A stretch of DNA of 64,000 nucleotides from JAAXHB01 sp965221635 (GTDB lineage: Bacteria; Actinomycetota; Acidimicrobiia; Acidimicrobiales; Aldehydirespiratoraceae). Positions 56,970-64,000 of the stretch are shown in pieces. A program made the position numbers and the translations under genes. The notes under the pieces are model-generated. The model saw nothing but the letters and a program-made list of their open reading frames with translations. It searched no databases and was not told the origin of the DNA. How positions within the stretch are numbered: position 1 is the stretch's first letter; each line of letters opens with the position of its first letter. The stretch covers positions 3,162,001-3,226,000 of the forward strand of contig OZ244902.1 in NCBI GenBank assembly GCA_965221635.1. Reading direction: 5' to 3'.

Positions 56970-57854
56970 TCAGTTGGGGAATGCGCCGAGCATTCGGGCT
57001 GCGTTGAGGGTGTTTTGCAGCAGGCAGGCAATTGTCATTGGGCCTGTGCCGCCGGGCATGGGGGTGATCGCCCCGGCCACGCCTTGAACGCTGTCGAAAT
57101 CCACGTCGCCGACTATTCCGGCTTCGGTGCGTGAGATTCCCACGTCGATCACCGCCGCGCCCGGGCTCACGAACTCGTCGGTTACGAGTCCGGCCATGCC
57201 CGCGGCGGCCACGATGATGTGAGCGCTGCGGCACAGCCCGGCCAGGTCGGGGGTGCGGCTGTGCGCCAGGGTGGGGGTGGCGTCAATGCCTTTGCGGCCC
57301 AGCAGCAACACCTGAGGCAGCCCCACAAGCGTTGAGCGTCCGATCACCACCGCCCTGCTCCCCGAGGTGGCAACCCCGTAACGCTCCAGCAGCCGCATCA
57401 CGCCCAGCGGAGTGCAAGGCACGTGCCCTGCCTGGCCCCGCAACAGCGCGCCCATCGAGCGGGGCGTGAGCCCGTCCACGTCTTTTTCGGGGGGTATCAG
57501 ATCGAGTACCGCATCGGCGTCGAGGCCCACCGGCAACGGAAGCTGCACCAGGATGCCGTGTACTGCCGGGTCGGCGGCCAGCTCCCCCACCGCGGCCTCC
57601 ACTTCGTGCTGGGTGGCGTCGGAGGCGAGTTCCACGTGGCGTGAGGTCATCGCAGCCTCAGTGGCTTTGCGTTGCTTGTTGCGCACGTAAATGCGGCTCG
57701 GCTTGTCGTCACCCACCAGCACGGTGGCCAAACACACCTGCGGCCCGCCCGCGGAGGTGATCTCGCGGTTCAAGTCGGCCACGATCTCGTCTCGCAGCCG
57801 GTTCCCGTCCATCAGCACCGCACCCCCAGAGGTGCGCTCAAAGCTGTCGCCCAT
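56970..57854 (-). CDS. folD: Bifunctional methylene-THF dehydrogenase/methenyl-THF cyclohydrolase
   Basis: A 294-residue FolD. The catalytic Tyr and Lys are in YVRNKQRKATEAA, with VHGILVQLPLPVGLD and the motif P-P-x-K-D-V-D-G-L in LIPPEKDVDGL. The NADP-binding strand reads VVIGRSTLVGLPQVLL (usually G-R-S-x-x-V-G-x-P), and ITPMPGGTGPMT closes the active site. It interconverts methylene- and 10-formyl-THF and so links the demethylase-type gene to formate-THF ligase. ATG 57854 with GGGGG about 8 nt upstream is the start; the open frame extends 100 codons further into a tandem repeat (E-N-R-A-x-E-Q-G type) that is not coding. Confidence 0.93.
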   Translation of the reverse strand: MGDSFERTSGGAVLMDGNRLRDEIVADLNREITSAGGPQVCLATVLVGDDKPSRIYVRNKQRKATEAAMTSRHVELASDATQHEVEAAVGELAADPAVHGILVQLPLPVGLDADAVLDLIPPEKDVDGLTPRSMGALLRGQAGHVPCTPLGVMRLLERYGVATSGSRAVVIGRSTLVGLPQVLLLGRKGIDATPTLAHSRTPDLAGLCRSAHIIVAAAGMAGLVTDEFVSPGAAVIDVGISRTEAGIVGDVDFDSVQGVAGAITPMPGGTGPMTIACLLQNTLNAARMLGAFPN

Positions 57855-57867
57855 GTGTTGTTCCCCC

Positions 57868-58060
57868 AATTCTGTTCTCTGGCCCTGTTCCCTGGCCCTG
57901 TTGTCCGGCCCTGTTCCGTGGCCCTGCCCTTGCTCTGTTCTCAGGCCCTGCTCCCTGGCGCTGTTCTCTGGCTCTGTTCTCCGGCCCTGTTCTCCGGCCC
58001 TGTTCTCCGGCTCTGGTCCCTGGCCCTGTTCTCCGGCCCTGCTCTCTGACTCTGTTCTCC
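57868..58060 (-). repeat. Fourteen-unit 13-bp tandem repeat upstream of folD
   Basis: GGCCCTGTTCTCC-type 13-bp units follow one another from about 57868 to 58060 with substitutions and one interruption near 57932. It is the longest array in the window and starts 14 bp upstream of the folD ATG. The gap to serA (57855-58313) shows nothing else recognisable. Confidence 0.85.
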
Positions 58061-58313
58061 GGCGGCTCGTCGTCTCAGTGCTCAAGTCTCGCGCTCCCGG
58101 CGTCGGGCGCCAGTTTCGTGCGCTGTTGCTTCTACCGGTACCCCGAGTCTGCCCCATCATCGAACGCTGTGCCCGTTACGCCGGGAAGTCCACCGCCATG
58201 GGGGCGCTGTGGCGTATTATTGCGGCCCAGGGAGCGGAGCGGTTTCAACTTGGGGGCCTTCCCGCGTCCTGCCGGTAACAATCCCGCGAGTCCCGAATCC
58301 GAGGTGACATGCG

Positions 58314-59513
58314 ATGAGGATCCTGTTCGCCGATTCACTGTCCGAGGTTGCTGTCAGCGGGCTCCAACAATCGGGCGCCACGTGTGACGTGATGGCCTCG
58401 CTCACAGAGGACACCCTGGTGGATCACGTGGCGGGTTACGACGTGCTTGTGGTGCGCAGCACCCGAGTATCGGCGGCCGCCATCGAGGCCGGCACCCACC
58501 TGGGCCTGATCGTGAGGGCCGGGGCGGGCACCAACACCATCGACTGCGAACGCGCAGCCGAGCTGGGGGTGCTGGTGTGCAACGTGCCCGGACGCAACGC
58601 CATAGCGGTGGCCGAGCTCACGATGGGCCTGATTTTCGCCATCGACCGTCACATCGCCTCGGCCACTTCGGATCTGCGGGCCGGCACCTGGAACAAGAAG
58701 CAGTACAGCCGCTCAAGGGGCCTTTACGGGGCCACCCTGGGGATCATCGGCATGGGCGCGATTGGTGTGGAGGTGGCCGAGCGCGCCAACTGTTTCGGCA
58801 TGCAGGTGGTGACCCTCGACCGGCCCCGCCGAGATCGCGACATGCGCCGCCGCCTGCGTGCCATAGACGTGCAACACGCGCCCGACCTTGCCGAGCTTCT
58901 CGCGGTGAGCGACATCGTGTCGCTGCACGTGCCTTCCACCCCCGAAACCAACAAGATGGTGAACGCCAGCTTCTTGTCGATGATGAAACCCGACGCGGTG
59001 CTGATCAACACCTCCAGGGGTGACGTGGTGGACGAGGCGGCGCTGCTGGCGGCGCTGAACTCCACCGACATGCGTGCCGGTTTGGACGTGTTCGCCGACG
59101 AGCCGGGCGCCTCGGCCTCGGAGTTCCGCTCGGCGTTGGCGGCCCATCCGAAGGTCACGGCCACTCATCACATCGGGGCGTCCACCCGCCAAGCCCAGGA
59201 GGCGGTGGCCGAGGGCGCCGTGGAGGTGATCGACGCCTACCGCACCGGTTCGGTGATGCACTGCGTGAACCTGGAGCGAATCCCCAGGCACACCGCCACG
59301 CTGCGGGTGCGGCACCGTGACAGGGTGGGGGTGCTGGCCGCAGTCCTGCAACAGTTGCGCAGCCATAACCTGAACGTCGCAACCATGCAGAATCGTATTT
59401 TCGCTGGAGCCGTAGCGGCGTTGGCCACCATCGACGTGGTGGGCGAGATCCACGACGGCCTGCTTGAAGACCTTCGAGCGCTGCCGAACGTGATCCAGGT
59501 GTCGGTGCTCTAA
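58314..59513 (+). CDS. serA: D-3-phosphoglycerate dehydrogenase
   Basis: A 399-residue 2-hydroxyacid dehydrogenase for the first step of serine synthesis. The Rossmann loop is GIIGMGAIGVEVAERANCFG. The catalytic Arg is in LINTSRGDVVDEAA, Glu in DVFADEPGASAS and His in ATHHIGASTRQAQE. A C-terminal ACT-like domain (DRVGVLAAVLQQLRSHNLNV...) would bind serine for feedback control. It is shorter than the mycobacterial enzyme with its intervening domain. ATG 58314 follows GAGG by about 10 nt; an out-of-frame ATG at 58308 is not the start. The next gene follows after 2 nt. Serine is a main C1 donor, so it fits beside folD. Confidence 0.9.
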   Translation: MRILFADSLSEVAVSGLQQSGATCDVMASLTEDTLVDHVAGYDVLVVRSTRVSAAAIEAGTHLGLIVRAGAGTNTIDCERAAELGVLVCNVPGRNAIAVAELTMGLIFAIDRHIASATSDLRAGTWNKKQYSRSRGLYGATLGIIGMGAIGVEVAERANCFGMQVVTLDRPRRDRDMRRRLRAIDVQHAPDLAELLAVSDIVSLHVPSTPETNKMVNASFLSMMKPDAVLINTSRGDVVDEAALLAALNSTDMRAGLDVFADEPGASASEFRSALAAHPKVTATHHIGASTRQAQEAVAEGAVEVIDAYRTGSVMHCVNLERIPRHTATLRVRHRDRVGVLAAVLQQLRSHNLNVATMQNRIFAGAVAALATIDVVGEIHDGLLEDLRALPNVIQVSVL

Positions 59514-59515
59514 CC

Positions 59516-60868
59516 GTGGACTGGCTGCAAGGACGCGCTCCCGGAACACCGCCCACTGCCAAGTCCCCCGCCACCGCGCCACAGGCCGCAGAGGCCGCGG
59601 GCGGGCCGGGCGCGGAGCCGATAGTGGCGCCGTTCGCGGGTTGGCTGGTGAAACCCGAATGGGCCGACCGGGTGATCAGCCGCGCTTATGACAATCTCAC
59701 CCCCGAGCAGCGCCGTTCGATCGCCGCGGGCAACCCGTACAGCTACGTGAACGTCACCCGCAGCAGCGAGGACCTCGCCGACAACGAGGACTTCTCGCTC
59801 ACCAGGCTGGTGTCGTCGGGCTCGGCGGCATTGTCACGCCTGTTGGCGGCGGAGGTTTTTTTGCCCACTGGTCGCCCGGCGGTGTACCTGTACCGGATGT
59901 CTCACGAGCGTGGCGCCCAAACCGGGGTGATTTGCACGGTGGCGGTTCACGGTTTGCAGGACGGTCGGATTCGCTTTCACGAGAACGTGCGTGACGCCCA
60001 CACCGAGCTTCTCACCGCTCACCTGCTTGGCGTGGGCGCCGCCTCGAATCCGGTGGCGTTGGCAGTGCGAGACGGGGCCCGCCTCGCGGATGCGATGGAC
60101 GAGATCACCAGCAGCGCCCAGCCGGAGTTGGAGTTCGGGTCTTCGCTGGTGCATCACGAGATCTGGACTGCGCCCGCGGAGGCCACCGCCGGGCTGCTCG
60201 CCCTGATCGAGAATCAGGTGTTGTATGTGACCGACGGGCATCATCGCCTCACAGCCGGTGAGCGAGCCCTCACCAGCGAACCCCACAGTGCGGCACTGGG
60301 ACGCACACTCGCCGCCGTTTACCCGTCCGAGCAGCTTCACGTGGAGGCGTTTCACCGCATCGTCATGGACTGCAATCACCGCCGGGTGGACGATTGCATG
60401 GCGTCGCTTTCGGGCGCGGCGGCTCATTTGCGGCCGGTTCGCAACTCCAGGGAGGCCCGGCCCCGGCGCCGTGGCGAGGTTGGCTTGTACGTGGGCGGCA
60501 CCGGTGAGTGGCACCGTTTGGTGCTTCCCGAGGCGCCGCCGGGAAGTTCCGCGGTGGACGCCCTCGATGTGGAGTTGCTGCGCCGCCACATCCTGGATCC
60601 GGTGCTCGGCGCCGACGAGTTGAGCGGTCGGGGCGCTGTGGAGTACCTGCCCGATCCTGCGGGGCTCGCTCAGCTAGTGCAGCGCTGCGACAACGAGAAC
60701 CGGTTGGGTTTCATCATGCATCCCGTGTCGGTGCCCGAACTCACCGACGTTGCCGACCAGGAGGGGCGCATGCCTCCCAAGTCAAGCTTCTTCAATCCCA
60801 AACCCCGATCGGGTGCGCTCATGTACATGCTCGCAAGAGGCGCCACCGCCCACCTGCCACAGTCCTGA
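59516..60868 (+). CDS. DUF1015 family protein
   Basis: A 450-residue DUF1015 protein. Signatures are a P-F-x-G-W/x-L-V start (IVAPFAGWLVKPEWADRVIS), a central YVTDGHHRLTAGERAL and a C-terminal MPPKSSFFNPKPRSGALMYM. The first 40 residues are Pro/Ala-rich and not conserved. GTG 59516 lies 2 nt after the serA stop, so the genes are translationally linked. DUF1015 genes next to serA (and often serC) are a recurring arrangement in bacteria, which suggests a link to serine or phosphoserine metabolism. The biochemical function is not known to me. The D-G-H-H-R motif looks like a nucleotide- or metal-binding site. Confidence 0.88.
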   Translation: MDWLQGRAPGTPPTAKSPATAPQAAEAAGGPGAEPIVAPFAGWLVKPEWADRVISRAYDNLTPEQRRSIAAGNPYSYVNVTRSSEDLADNEDFSLTRLVSSGSAALSRLLAAEVFLPTGRPAVYLYRMSHERGAQTGVICTVAVHGLQDGRIRFHENVRDAHTELLTAHLLGVGAASNPVALAVRDGARLADAMDEITSSAQPELEFGSSLVHHEIWTAPAEATAGLLALIENQVLYVTDGHHRLTAGERALTSEPHSAALGRTLAAVYPSEQLHVEAFHRIVMDCNHRRVDDCMASLSGAAAHLRPVRNSREARPRRRGEVGLYVGGTGEWHRLVLPEAPPGSSAVDALDVELLRRHILDPVLGADELSGRGAVEYLPDPAGLAQLVQRCDNENRLGFIMHPVSVPELTDVADQEGRMPPKSSFFNPKPRSGALMYMLARGATAHLPQS

Positions 60869-60878
60869 CCCGGAGCCA

Positions 60879-60893
60879 CGGGGCAGCGCCCCG
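60879..60893. terminator. Hairpin between convergent genes
   Basis: CGGGGC-agc-GCCCCG, a 6-bp stem with a 3-nt loop, lies 11 nt after the DUF1015 stop. The convergent aminotransferase gene ends at 61045. There is no T-run. Confidence 0.4.
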
Positions 60894-61022
60894 CCAGCTC
60901 CCTCCCGCTCCCGGCGCAGCAGTCACTCCCCCAACCCACCAGGCGGGCCGGGCATCCGGTGGTGCATCGTCTGAACCGGCCGATTCCAGCAGGCAGCGTG
61001 GGCGGCTTGGCCCTGCGGCGAT

Positions 61023-61052
61023 GCTCAGGCGTGCTCAGGGGTGCTCAGGCGA
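61023..61052 (-). repeat. Three 10-bp units through a stop codon
   Basis: GCTCAGGCGT, GCTCAGGGGT and GCTCAGGCGA are consecutive on the plus strand. The TCA of the third unit (61045-61047) is the TGA stop codon of the aminotransferase, and the other two units lie just downstream of it. Confidence 0.75.
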
Positions 61053-62337
61053 TGCTGTTGATTGTTTCGATCAGGGCTTGGGCGCCTTCGTCCAGCTCGG
61101 CGGGGGTGACGTTGAGCATGGGGGTCATGCGGATCACGTTGCCGTAGAGCCCGCCTCGGCCCACCAGCAGTTTGCGTTGCAGGCAGCCTTCGAGCACGGC
61201 TGCGGTTCGGGCCGTGTCTGGCTCGATCGAGCCGGGGTGCACGATCTCGATGGCGTGCATAAGCCCCCGGCCTCGGCGCTCGGCGATCCAGTCGGTGCGT
61301 TCCACCACAGGATCCAGCGCCTCCTCGAAACGGCGGCCCATGGCGGCCGCGTTGGCTTGCAGGTCGTCTTGCAGCACACGGCGAAGCGTGGCCCGGCCCG
61401 CCGCGGCAGAAAGCGGGTTCCCGCCGAAGGTGGAGAACTGCAACGACCCCGACAACGCCTCGGCGATCTCGGCGCGCACCACCACCCCGGCCAGGGTGAT
61501 GCCGTTGCCCACACCTTTGGCGAAGGTGAGCAGGTCGGGCACGATTCCGTGGGCCTGGTATCCCCAGAAGTGGTCGCCGGTGCGGCCCCATCCGGTTTGC
61601 ACCTCGTCAGAGATGAACAGGATTCCGTGATTGTCGAGCACTTTGCCCATGGCGCCGAAGAACCCGTCGGGCGGGGTGGCGAAACCGCCCACGCCCTGGA
61701 TCGGCTCGGCGATCATGGCAGCCACGTCGCCGGTGGTGGTCATGTCGAGCAGCTGGGCGAGGTCGTCCACACACGCGGCGGTGTAGTCGTCATCGTCGAG
61801 ATGGCCGAAGGGGCTGCGCAGCCGGTAGCCGCCGTGAACGAAGGTCACGTTGAGCCCGGTTAGCCGTGTGGCGAGCCATGACCGGTGCGACGTGACGGCC
61901 TGGGTGGAGAACGCCCTGCCGTGGTAGCTGTTGCGCAGCGCCAGCACCTGGTTGGACTTTCGGTACGCGGTGGCCATCAGCAGCGCGGCGTCGTTGGCCT
62001 CGCTGCCCGAGGGCGTGAAGAACACCCGAGCGTCGGGGATTTGCGACACACGGGCAACGTCTTCCGCGAAGGAGATCATCGGCTCGCTCAGGTACAGGGT
62101 GGAGGTGTGCATCACCTTGGCGGCCTGTTGTTGAACCGCGGCCACCACGCTGGGTTCGTTGTGACCGATCATCGTGGTGAGCACACCTCCGAAGAAGTCC
62201 AGGTAACGGTTGCCCTCCAAGTCCCACACGTAGCTGCCCTCACCACGATCAATGGAGATCGGCTCGTCGTAGAGGGTGTGCAGAAAGCTCGGAAACACCA
62301 ACGAATACCGCCGGGCCAGATCGGCACTGCTAGTCAT
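61045..62337 (-). CDS. Class III (AGXT2-like) PLP-dependent aminotransferase
   Basis: A 430-residue fold-type I aminotransferase. The PLP Lys lies in LLTFAKGVGNGITLAGVV, the conserved Asp in HGILFISDEVQTGWGRTGDH and the phosphate-binding site in FTPSGSEANDAALLMATAYR. YLDFFGGVLTTMIGHNEPSV is the start signature. It resembles alanine-glyoxylate aminotransferase 2 and beta-alanine or GABA-type enzymes. An AGXT2-like enzyme would use glyoxylate, which the glcDEF operon could supply, but pyruvate is also possible. ATG 62337 lies just after an exact 15-bp tandem repeat. The stop is inside a 10-bp repeat. It is flanked by a DUF222-HNH gene upstream and stands alone. Confidence 0.88.
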   Translation of the reverse strand: MTSSADLARRYSLVFPSFLHTLYDEPISIDRGEGSYVWDLEGNRYLDFFGGVLTTMIGHNEPSVVAAVQQQAAKVMHTSTLYLSEPMISFAEDVARVSQIPDARVFFTPSGSEANDAALLMATAYRKSNQVLALRNSYHGRAFSTQAVTSHRSWLATRLTGLNVTFVHGGYRLRSPFGHLDDDDYTAACVDDLAQLLDMTTTGDVAAMIAEPIQGVGGFATPPDGFFGAMGKVLDNHGILFISDEVQTGWGRTGDHFWGYQAHGIVPDLLTFAKGVGNGITLAGVVVRAEIAEALSGSLQFSTFGGNPLSAAAGRATLRRVLQDDLQANAAAMGRRFEEALDPVVERTDWIAERRGRGLMHAIEIVHPGSIEPDTARTAAVLEGCLQRKLLVGRGGLYGNVIRMTPMLNVTPAELDEGAQALIETINSIA

Positions 62338-62388
62338 GGCGAAACCCTAGAGCCCCAAGCCCGCCCGAGCACCCGCCCCCAACCTCGC

Positions 62389-62438
62389 CCTGCACAGCCC
62401 AACCCTGCACAGCCCAACCCTGCACAGCCCAACCCTGC
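62389..62438. repeat. Exact 15-bp tandem repeat
   Basis: CCTGCACAGCCCAAC occurs three times without a mismatch (62389-62403, 62404-62418, 62419-62433) plus a 5-bp partial copy. It lies about 50 bp upstream of the aminotransferase start. Exact identity implies recent origin. Confidence 0.9.
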
Positions 62439-62466
62439 GCGCCTGGACCGGCGGCGACATGGCCGG

Positions 62467-64000
62467 TTAGGAGGTGTTGTGGGTTTTGACCATGGTTGGG
62501 TCGTGGGTTGTTGTCCATTTGCCGTCGGGGTGGCGTTTGAGCCGGAGTTGGCGGTCGTGGATTTTGGTGTGGTCTTGGTGGCATACCAGGGCGAGGTTGT
62601 CGATGTCGGTGGGCCCGTCGTTTTGCCATGGGACGATGTGGTGGGCGTGGCAGTGGTGGGGAGGGGCGTCACATAGCACGCAGCCGCGGTCTCGTGCGAT
62701 CAGTGCTTTGAGTTGCGCCGCGCTGGCGGAGCGTCTTCGCCTTCCGAGCCATAACGGTTCGCCGCGGCCGTTGAAGATCAGTCCTTGCAGGTCTGCGTCA
62801 CAAGCGAGACGTTCTAGTTCTGATCGCGAGATGGGCCCGGTTCCTGGTATCAGCCCACCGAGTGTGCCTTGGTTGGTGTCGGCGAGGTCGTCAAGCTGGG
62901 CGACAACCACGATTTGGTTGCGTTGGCTCAGCTTGCCGCCACCACAAACACAACCCTGACCCCCAGAGTCGTAGGACCCGTCATCGAAACACGAATCCTG
63001 CGTCTCCCACATCGACTCGGACTCATCGGCGGTCGTGTCGGGAGCGCGATTCAGATTGTCGCCACTCGGCGGGGTACCGGTTGTGCCTGGCAGGCTCAAG
63101 CCGTTGTTGACCGAGGCCGGTTCGCCCGTGGAGTTCTCGGAGTCGAGCAAATCAAGCATCACACCGGATGGGGCCGGTTGGGTTCCGGCCTTGTGGTGTT
63201 GGCCGTTGGATGTGCTGCCATGTCGGGAGCGGTGGCCGTCCTGCCGATGGCCGTTCTGCCGGTGGGTGCCGGGTCGCCGGGTGCCGTGGCCGCTTCTGGT
63301 GGTGCCATTCGCATCCGCCCCAGAACCATTGGAGGACCGCCGATCCCCGCTGGAGGTGCGACCGCTGTGGGCGTTCGGTGGTGCCGGGGGGAATGGGTCT
63401 ATGCCTAGGGCTATGAGCATGGCGTCGTAGCGGTATTGGGCCCAGGTGCGGTCGTGTTTGGGGTTGTCGCGTCCGCCTTGGGAGCTGTGCAGGCGTTGTG
63501 CCATGTCGAGCACTTTGGCTTGGATCATGGCCATGGTGGTGTTGTCACCGGTGATCACGCCGCGCAACATGTGGTCCTCACCAGGGAAGAAGTCCACCCG
63601 GCGCTTGGCACGGGCCCGCCGGTGAGCGGCTTCGAGGTCTTCAGGGTCTTGACGGCGACGGGCCCAGTCCTCTGTGTGTTTGCCGGCCTTGTCCGCTGGT
63701 ACTTCTGACACGAGGTCAAGCAACTCGCGGTCACCGTCCACGGTTGCGGCGTCTGTGTCCTTGGCGGCTTTCACCAGTGCGTCGGCGTGTTCGGTGGTGA
63801 TGCGCCCCTCACCAAGCGCTTCGGCAACGTTGGGCATGTCGTTGAGCGCCGCGGCGCGTTCAGAACGTCGCCGGGCTTCGCGTCGTGAGCATCCGGTGGA
63901 TTCGCGCACCACCTCGATGCCCTCGCGTTCGCCCACAGCGTCGTGTAGCGCAACGGCGAGGCGGTTGTTGCAAGCGTCGAGGGCGCCCTGGAGCCGGGCC
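62467..64000 (-). CDS. DUF222/HNH endonuclease domain protein (13E12 type), 5' end missing
   Basis: At least 511 residues; the frame is open to the right edge of the window, so the N-terminus is missing. The DUF222 part includes LDACNNRLAVALHDAVGERE and LNDMPNVAEALGEGRITTEH. A low-complexity linker with Arg, His and Gly-rich sequence follows, then GCVLCDAPPHHCHAHHIVPW and a C-x-x-H-H-like C-H-Q-D-H completing the HNH metal centre. It is the intact counterpart of the frameshifted gene at 26.6-28.8 kb and shows where that gene was interrupted. HNH domains are nucleases. In this family the DNA target and role are unknown, and multiple genomic copies are typical of actinobacteria. Confidence 0.9.
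   Translation of the reverse strand, partial: ARLQGALDACNNRLAVALHDAVGEREGIEVVRESTGCSRREARRRSERAAALNDMPNVAEALGEGRITTEHADALVKAAKDTDAATVDGDRELLDLVSEVPADKAGKHTEDWARRRQDPEDLEAAHRRARAKRRVDFFPGEDHMLRGVITGDNTTMAMIQAKVLDMAQRLHSSQGGRDNPKHDRTWAQYRYDAMLIALGIDPFPPAPPNAHSGRTSSGDRRSSNGSGADANGTTRSGHGTRRPGTHRQNGHRQDGHRSRHGSTSNGQHHKAGTQPAPSGVMLDLLDSENSTGEPASVNNGLSLPGTTGTPPSGDNLNRAPDTTADESESMWETQDSCFDDGSYDSGGQGCVCGGGKLSQRNQIVVVAQLDDLADTNQGTLGGLIPGTGPISRSELERLACDADLQGLIFNGRGEPLWLGRRRRSASAAQLKALIARDRGCVLCDAPPHHCHAHHIVPWQNDGPTDIDNLALVCHQDHTKIHDRQLRLKRHPDGKWTTTHDPTMVKTHNTS

Noticed and set aside
57855..58160. A 102-residue N-terminal extension of FolD
   Set aside because: It is encoded by 13-bp repeats and gives a monotonous E-N-R-A-G-E-Q sequence. 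ATG 57854 has a ribosome-binding site and gives the normal FolD length.
2478..62438. Short intergenic repeats as CRISPR arrays
   Set aside because: Units of 10-18 bp are contiguous, have no unique spacers of 30-40 bp, decay in sequence and have no cas genes nearby.

Overview
The window comes from a high-GC actinobacterium. The mix of acyl-CoA dehydrogenases, F-type catabolic genes, a BMP-type nucleoside transporter, DUF222-HNH (13E12-type) proteins and frequent GTG starts fits Acidimicrobiia best, but this is inferred from gene content and no marker gene settles it. Genes lie on both strands and most belong to short operons with 1-4 nt overlaps.

Layout. 0-5 kb: the 5' end of a luciferase-like monooxygenase, a methyltransferase and three acyl-CoA dehydrogenases. 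5.1 kb: tRNA-Pro(UGG). 5.2-23.9 kb: a purine and nucleoside module with a two-subunit xanthine dehydrogenase-type hydroxylase (its FAD and 2Fe-2S domains fused), adenosine deaminase, a complete BMP-type ABC nucleoside transporter (two permeases, ATPase, lipoprotein), a second divergent adenosine deaminase, an 8-oxoguanine deaminase-like enzyme and another amidohydrolase. A large secreted subtilisin-like protease sits inside this module. 24-26.4 kb: a DUF1295 membrane protein and a fourth acyl-CoA dehydrogenase. 26.6-38.2 kb: an accessory island with uneven base composition. It holds a frameshifted DUF222-HNH gene, three paralogues of a small unrecognised protein family, an orphan ribbon-helix-helix protein and a type I restriction-modification operon (hsdR-hsdS-hsdM plus a coupled membrane-anchored ORF). 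38.2-42 kb: glycolate oxidase glcDEF. 42.6-45.7 kb: cytochrome P450 and acyl-CoA synthetase. 45.7-54.5 kb: a one-carbon module with an IclR regulator, etfAB, a dimethylglycine/sarcosine dehydrogenase-type enzyme, formate-THF ligase and a methylene-THF reductase-like protein. 54.7-62.3 kb: rmuC, a class II aldolase, folD, serA-DUF1015 and a class III aminotransferase. The window ends in a second DUF222-HNH gene with an unbroken frame.

Three things stand out. First, hsdR is interrupted near its 3' end by an 11-base C/G tract. Dropping one base restores a standard HsdR C-terminus whose stop overlaps the hsdS start by 4 nt, which suggests a slippage switch on restriction (or a homopolymer sequencing error). 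Second, three copies of a small protein ending in a Trp-rich E-D-W-S-x-W motif flank this system, and two of them share an ungapped 74-bp upstream block. Third, many intergenic spaces carry private 10-18 bp tandem repeats, several of which run through a stop codon or a ribosome-binding site and start codon.
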